Program-made: the position numbers and the translations under genes
Shown: one piece after another, positions 51,571 through 54,106 of the stretch
Layout of the letters: each line of letters opens with the position of its first letter
Numbering within the stretch: the stretch's first letter is position 1
The notes under the pieces: generated by a model
Databases searched by the model: none
What the model saw: only the letters and a program-made list of their open reading frames with translations
What the model was told of the DNA's origin: nothing
DNA from: Bacteroidota bacterium
GTDB lineage: Bacteria > Bacteroidota > Ignavibacteria > Palsa-1295
Length of the DNA: 54,106 bases
Assembly: GCA_021324685.1 (NCBI GenBank)
Contig: JAJPIQ010000048.1
Location: 1 to 54,106 of the forward strand
Direction: 5' to 3'

Positions 51571-51990
51571 GGTTAATTTTTGATTGAAGACCCGATAACA
51601 TTATTTTTCGCTCATGTAACTCCCAAAAGCGCGCTTCGGAGAGCTCTTCGCCCGATAAAGTTCATCGGCGTGTTACCTTTTGGCGTTTCGTGTGTCTTAT
51701 GAATAAGAGCCATTTGTTGCGAGGGGCACCCCGATGGGATGGAGGTTCGAGAACTCATCGGCCCGAACGACGAGAATGAACAGCCGGTGAAAATTCCCGA
51801 AATCGAGCAAAATAAGGGCATTCGAACGCTTGGCACGGAAATGCAGGATGAATAGGATAAATGTAAATGTATGGCAGGAATAGTAAAGTAAGTAACAAAG
51901 TAAGTAACAAAGCTAAGGTCGTAAGGTAGATGGAACGATACGAATGAAACATTAGACGGACGATAAACGAATACTCGAAAGAGAGTTTTT
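51571..51990. other. Spacer without a supported gene
   Basis: About 420 bases between divergent yajQ and the TPR gene. No homologue-like frame is visible. A 38-codon reading frame starting ATG at 51739 (MEVRELIGPNDENEQPVKI) and ending at a TAG near 51855 is possible but has no ribosome site and no recognised relatives. The right half holds a 12-base tandem duplication and leads into the TPR gene, whose start is preceded by GAAAGAGAG. Confidence 0.5.
51886..51909. repeat. 12-bp tandem duplication
   Basis: AAGTAAGTAACA occurs twice head to tail, with a further AAG after it, about 80 bases before the TPR gene start. Confidence 0.8.
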
Positions 51991-52515
51991 ATGGAACAGA
52001 TCAATAATTCAGGCTTCGACTCTTCATCGGAAGATTCCACGTCGCTCAAGGAGCGGGCACAGGAATTTTTACAACGAGCGTACCGGCTGCAGATGTCGGG
52101 ACATCTCAATGAAGCCATCGAAAATTATAAGAAATCGATCGAAGTCCTCCCGACCGCCGAGGCACACACATTTCTCGGCTGGGCGTATAGTTTTTTAGGC
52201 GATTACGATTCCGCGATCACGGAATGCCGGAATGCGATCGAACTCGATCCGGACTTTGGCAATCCGTATAACGATATTGGCGCTTATCTTATTCAGCAGG
52301 GTGACCTCGACGATGCGATTCCTTACCTCGAGCTTGCAATGAAGGCGAAACGGTATGCGACGCCCCATTTCCCGCATTATAATTATGGCCGCATCCTCGA
52401 GCGCCGCGGGCTTTGGTTCGAAGCGCTGGGGGAGTATAAGACGTCGCTCGATCTCGAACCGAATTACAGCCTCGCAAAGGACGCGTTTTACAGGCTGCAG
52501 GCGTTACTGAACTGA
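51991..52515 (+). CDS. TPR-repeat protein
   Basis: Soluble 174-residue protein built of about four tetratricopeptide repeats: RAYRLQMSGHLNEAIENYKKSI, HTFLGWAYSFLGDYDSAITE, PYNDIGAYLIQQGDLDDAIPYL, and YNYGRILERRGLWFEALGEY. No signal peptide or membrane helix. Likely a protein-interaction adaptor; partner unknown. A strong terminator follows 17 bases after the stop, so it is probably transcribed alone. Confidence 0.85.
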   Translation: MEQINNSGFDSSSEDSTSLKERAQEFLQRAYRLQMSGHLNEAIENYKKSIEVLPTAEAHTFLGWAYSFLGDYDSAITECRNAIELDPDFGNPYNDIGAYLIQQGDLDDAIPYLELAMKAKRYATPHFPHYNYGRILERRGLWFEALGEYKTSLDLEPNYSLAKDAFYRLQALLN

Positions 52516-52532
52516 GAACGATTTAGAGAGAA

Positions 52533-52570
52533 AATAAAGAGAGCCTCGCAACGGAGGCTCTCTTTATTTT
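52533..52570. terminator. Strong bidirectional terminator
   Basis: AATAAAGAGAGCCTC (52533-52547) pairs perfectly with GAGGCTCTCTTTATT (52554-52568) around a GCAACG loop, flanked by A-rich and T-rich ends. It can terminate the TPR transcript on the plus strand and the leftward Cox24-like transcript on the minus strand. Confidence 0.9.
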
Positions 52571-52607
52571 AAACATGTAAAAACGCGCATCGCAAAAGGC
52601 GGCGCTC

Positions 52608-52703
52608 CTAACGAACGCGCTTCTTATGACGATTCTTACGCAGACGTTTTTTCCGTTTGTGAGTCGCCATTTTATGGCGTTTTCGTTTCTTTCCGCTTGG
52701 CAT
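52608..52703 (-). CDS. AURKAIP1/Cox24 (DUF1713, mS38-like) small basic protein
   Basis: Complete 31-residue frame MPSGKKRKRHKMATHKRKKR followed by LRKNRHKKRVR and a stop. Two-thirds of the residues are Lys, Arg or His. The sequence agrees closely with the short AURKAIP1/Cox24-domain proteins annotated in many Bacteroidota, which are related to the mitochondrial small-subunit protein mS38 and so may be a ribosomal component. It is read leftward 58 bases after the zinc-ribbon/TPR gene and just before the bidirectional terminator. Easily missed because of its size. Confidence 0.88.
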   Translation of the reverse strand: MPSGKKRKRHKMATHKRKKRLRKNRHKKRVR

Positions 52704-52761
52704 GAATGGTAGGGTTATAAGTTCGGGCTGTTGAAACAGTCTGTTTTTGAGAGAGTTTCCG

Positions 52762-53601
52762 TTATTTTGTCATTCGCTCGCCGGTTTTATCGATTTCCTG
52801 TATCAGGGTATCGATTCTGCCGGCAATCGCCGGGCTCGATGTATCGGCTATGGCTTTAGCCCGCAGGAAATACTTTTTCGCCTTTGCGAGTGCTTCGGCG
52901 TGATTCGAATCGGTGATCGACTCCGTCGTCAGAATTCCGGCGTTGATCAGGACATCGAGATTGTCCGGCTGGTAGTGCAAACCGGTGTCGATTTCCGATA
53001 AGGCTACGGGCATATTTCCGTCCTGAGCGAGGGCGTACGCCAGATCGACGCGAGCGTCGGCATCCTGTGGTTTTTCTGAAAGATAGATCCCGAGCTCTTT
53101 CTGGCTTTCGCTCCAATTCCCGTCCTGGTATAATGCGTCGCCAAGGGAAAAATGAAGCTCGGTATCCTCCGGATGAGCGGCGAGTTCGGCCTGAAGCGAG
53201 TCGATTATGTGTTGCATAAACAAACGCCGCTGAAGGATGGACGTCGAATCGATCGCATGACCGGGTGCATAAACGTCCGGCTTGGACGAAATTCGGAAAA
53301 CGCCATAGCTGATCGCAAAAATCGCCGCTAAAACAATGGCAATCGTTTGCCACGGGATCCGATTGCGAGGGGAGGGGGTCGCCTTGAACCGTTCAAGGAG
53401 CGTTTCTTCGGTGGACAGCCGGTTCGCCGATTTCTGCAGTAGAGCATCATCTTCGGCGACCGATTGCGGATCGTTTTTAAATTCGGTCCCACACACGGGA
53501 CATCGGATAATGGCATCGGCTGCAGCCGGTCGTTCGATACGGGCGGCGCAGCTTGGGCAGAAAATGGAATCTTCCCGTTTGTGTTCCGAAAGGTGGTCCA
53601 A
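52762..53601 (-). CDS. Zinc-ribbon, membrane-anchored TPR protein
   Basis: Protein of 279 residues. The N-terminal zinc ribbon has C15-x-x-C18 and C34-x-x-C37 (FCPSCAAR, RCPVCGTE). A membrane helix covers about 85-103 (TIAIVLAAIFAISYGVF), placing the ribbon in the cytoplasm and the remainder outside it. The C-terminal half contains TPR-like repeats (LHFSLGDALYQDGNWSESQKEL, ARVDLAYALAQDGNMPVAL, VLINAGIL). This layout is common among uncharacterised Bacteroidota/Chlorobiota proteins; function unknown. It begins 31 bases after the HU-like gene on the same strand, so the two are likely co-transcribed. Confidence 0.8.
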   Translation of the reverse strand: MDHLSEHKREDSIFCPSCAARIERPAAADAIIRCPVCGTEFKNDPQSVAEDDALLQKSANRLSTEETLLERFKATPSPRNRIPWQTIAIVLAAIFAISYGVFRISSKPDVYAPGHAIDSTSILQRRLFMQHIIDSLQAELAAHPEDTELHFSLGDALYQDGNWSESQKELGIYLSEKPQDADARVDLAYALAQDGNMPVALSEIDTGLHYQPDNLDVLINAGILTTESITDSNHAEALAKAKKYFLRAKAIADTSSPAIAGRIDTLIQEIDKTGERMTK

Positions 53602-53632
53602 TGAGAAAAAAAATATCGCGTTGCGCGGTCGT

Positions 53633-53965
53633 TTAATGTTCCGATGCGCCGACTTCGGAGTCCGAGGTTAGCTTCGATTGACGTTTTTGGCTCTCATCGA
53701 TGAATTGGCGAAGTTCGCGTGAAGGTTTGAACGTCGGTATAAATTGTTCGTCGAGCGCGATCGGCATTCCGGTCCGTGGATTCCGGGCCATTCGGGACGC
53801 GCGTTTCTTGATGCGAAAAGTTCCGAACCCGCGAATCTCGACATGATCGCCGCCTGCGAGCGCCTCGGTGATCGTCTTGAAAAATCCGTCGACCAGGACT
53901 TCCGTCTCGATTTTCGTTATTCCGGTCGCGGTGGCGATGCGATGTACGATGTCAGCTTTGTTCAT
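53633..53965 (-). CDS. HU/IHF-family DNA-binding protein
   Basis: Nucleoid protein of 110 residues. The start MNKADIVHRIATATGITK and the DNA-binding arm GFGTFRIKKRASRMARNPRTG are diagnostic; the Pro-containing tip (NPRTG) that intercalates DNA is present. The C-terminal 20 residues after ELRQFI are a Gln/Lys/Ser tail longer than in E. coli HU (about 90 residues). Whether it behaves as a homodimeric HU or an IHF-like subunit is not settled by the sequence. Read leftward out of the tandem-repeat region. Confidence 0.93.
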   Translation of the reverse strand: MNKADIVHRIATATGITKIETEVLVDGFFKTITEALAGGDHVEIRGFGTFRIKKRASRMARNPRTGMPIALDEQFIPTFKPSRELRQFIDESQKRQSKLTSDSEVGASEH

Positions 53966-53987
53966 GGTCAGCGATGAGTCACGTCGG

Positions 53988-54106
53988 TTGTCGGCGCCTT
54001 TACGACGGGCGTGAAATTGTCGGTGCCTTACGACGGGCGTGAAATTGTCGGTGCCTTACGACGGGCGTGAAATTGTCGGTGCCTTACGACGGGCGTGAAA
54101 TTGTCG
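53988..54106. repeat. 28-bp tandem repeat running off the window
   Basis: Exact units beginning ACGACGGGCGTGAAATTGTC repeat at 54002, 54030, 54058 and 54086 (period 28), with the linker GGTGCCTT completing each unit. A degenerate partial unit precedes them at 53988 with C for T and one extra T. The array continues past the last base and lies 25-140 bases upstream of the HU-like gene. Confidence 0.95.

Noticed and set aside
51612-52118. Minus-strand open frame of 168 codons upstream of yajQ
   Set aside because: It runs antisense into the TPR gene, has biased Ser/Tyr/Leu composition and no domain; the region is better read as a spacer.
53988-54106. CRISPR array
   Set aside because: Units abut directly with no variable spacers and no cas gene is near, so it is a plain tandem repeat.

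Overview
The window looks like chromosomal DNA of a diderm, LPS-bearing bacterium of the Bacteroidota/Chlorobiota (FCB) group. This is inferred from Por-type (T9SS) C-terminal sorting domains on two secreted proteins, an OmpA protein with a PD40-type propeller, a 31-residue AURKAIP1/Cox24-like basic protein, a perfect Bacteroidota-type -7 box (TATATTTG) before one gene, a Kdo transferase, and menaquinone genes of the MqnP/UbiX/UbiD kind. A Kapabacteria- or Ignavibacteria-like lineage fits best, but no rRNA is present and the placement is a judgement from gene content. No tRNA, rRNA, insertion sequence, prophage or CRISPR array was seen.

Left part (1-20.5 kb), mixed functions: a truncated PAP2 phosphatase; a calcineurin-like phosphoesterase; a leftward cluster of an N-acyltransferase of FemAB type, a GT4 glycosyltransferase and an EamA transporter; a lipoprotein; a secreted YD-repeat protein; exonuclease III; an RND pump with its periplasmic adaptor; three consecutive PrxQ/Bcp peroxiredoxins (two exported, one cytoplasmic); a 3-hydroxyacyl-CoA dehydrogenase with a PaaG-like isomerase; a nucleosidase-like protein in AT-richer DNA; an enoyl-CoA hydratase; a Bax inhibitor-1 protein; and an ECF sigma factor followed by an unusual anti-sigma-like protein whose C-terminal third looks like an outer-membrane beta-barrel.

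Centre (20.5-39 kb), a long rightward run of tightly packed housekeeping genes: yceD-rpmF-plsX-fabH-fabD-(cysteine-rich DUF3109-like)-fabG-acpP-fabF-rnc, then aroA-aroE-aroC-aroKB-aroQ-mqnP-ubiX-ubiD-folB-folK-deoxynucleoside kinase. Most junctions are ATGA, TAATG or TGATG overlaps, so fatty-acid initiation and elongation, chorismate synthesis, menaquinone tailoring and folate steps are probably co-transcribed in blocks. Shikimate kinase and dehydroquinate synthase are fused in one polypeptide.

Right part (39-54 kb), envelope and secreted proteins: a small membrane protein and an OmpA/PD40 lipoprotein-like or outer-membrane protein; then an AT-richer block (about 41.2-47.2 kb) opened by two copies of a palindromic 48-bp repeat and holding a 1194-residue secreted protein translationally coupled to a T9SS-sorted propeller; a small T9SS cargo; lipA; waaA; convergent amidase and yajQ; a TPR protein; and a leftward HU-like, zinc-ribbon/TPR and Cox24-like group. 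Short tandem duplications of 12-28 bp recur in spacers, ending in a 28-bp tandem array that runs off the right edge.
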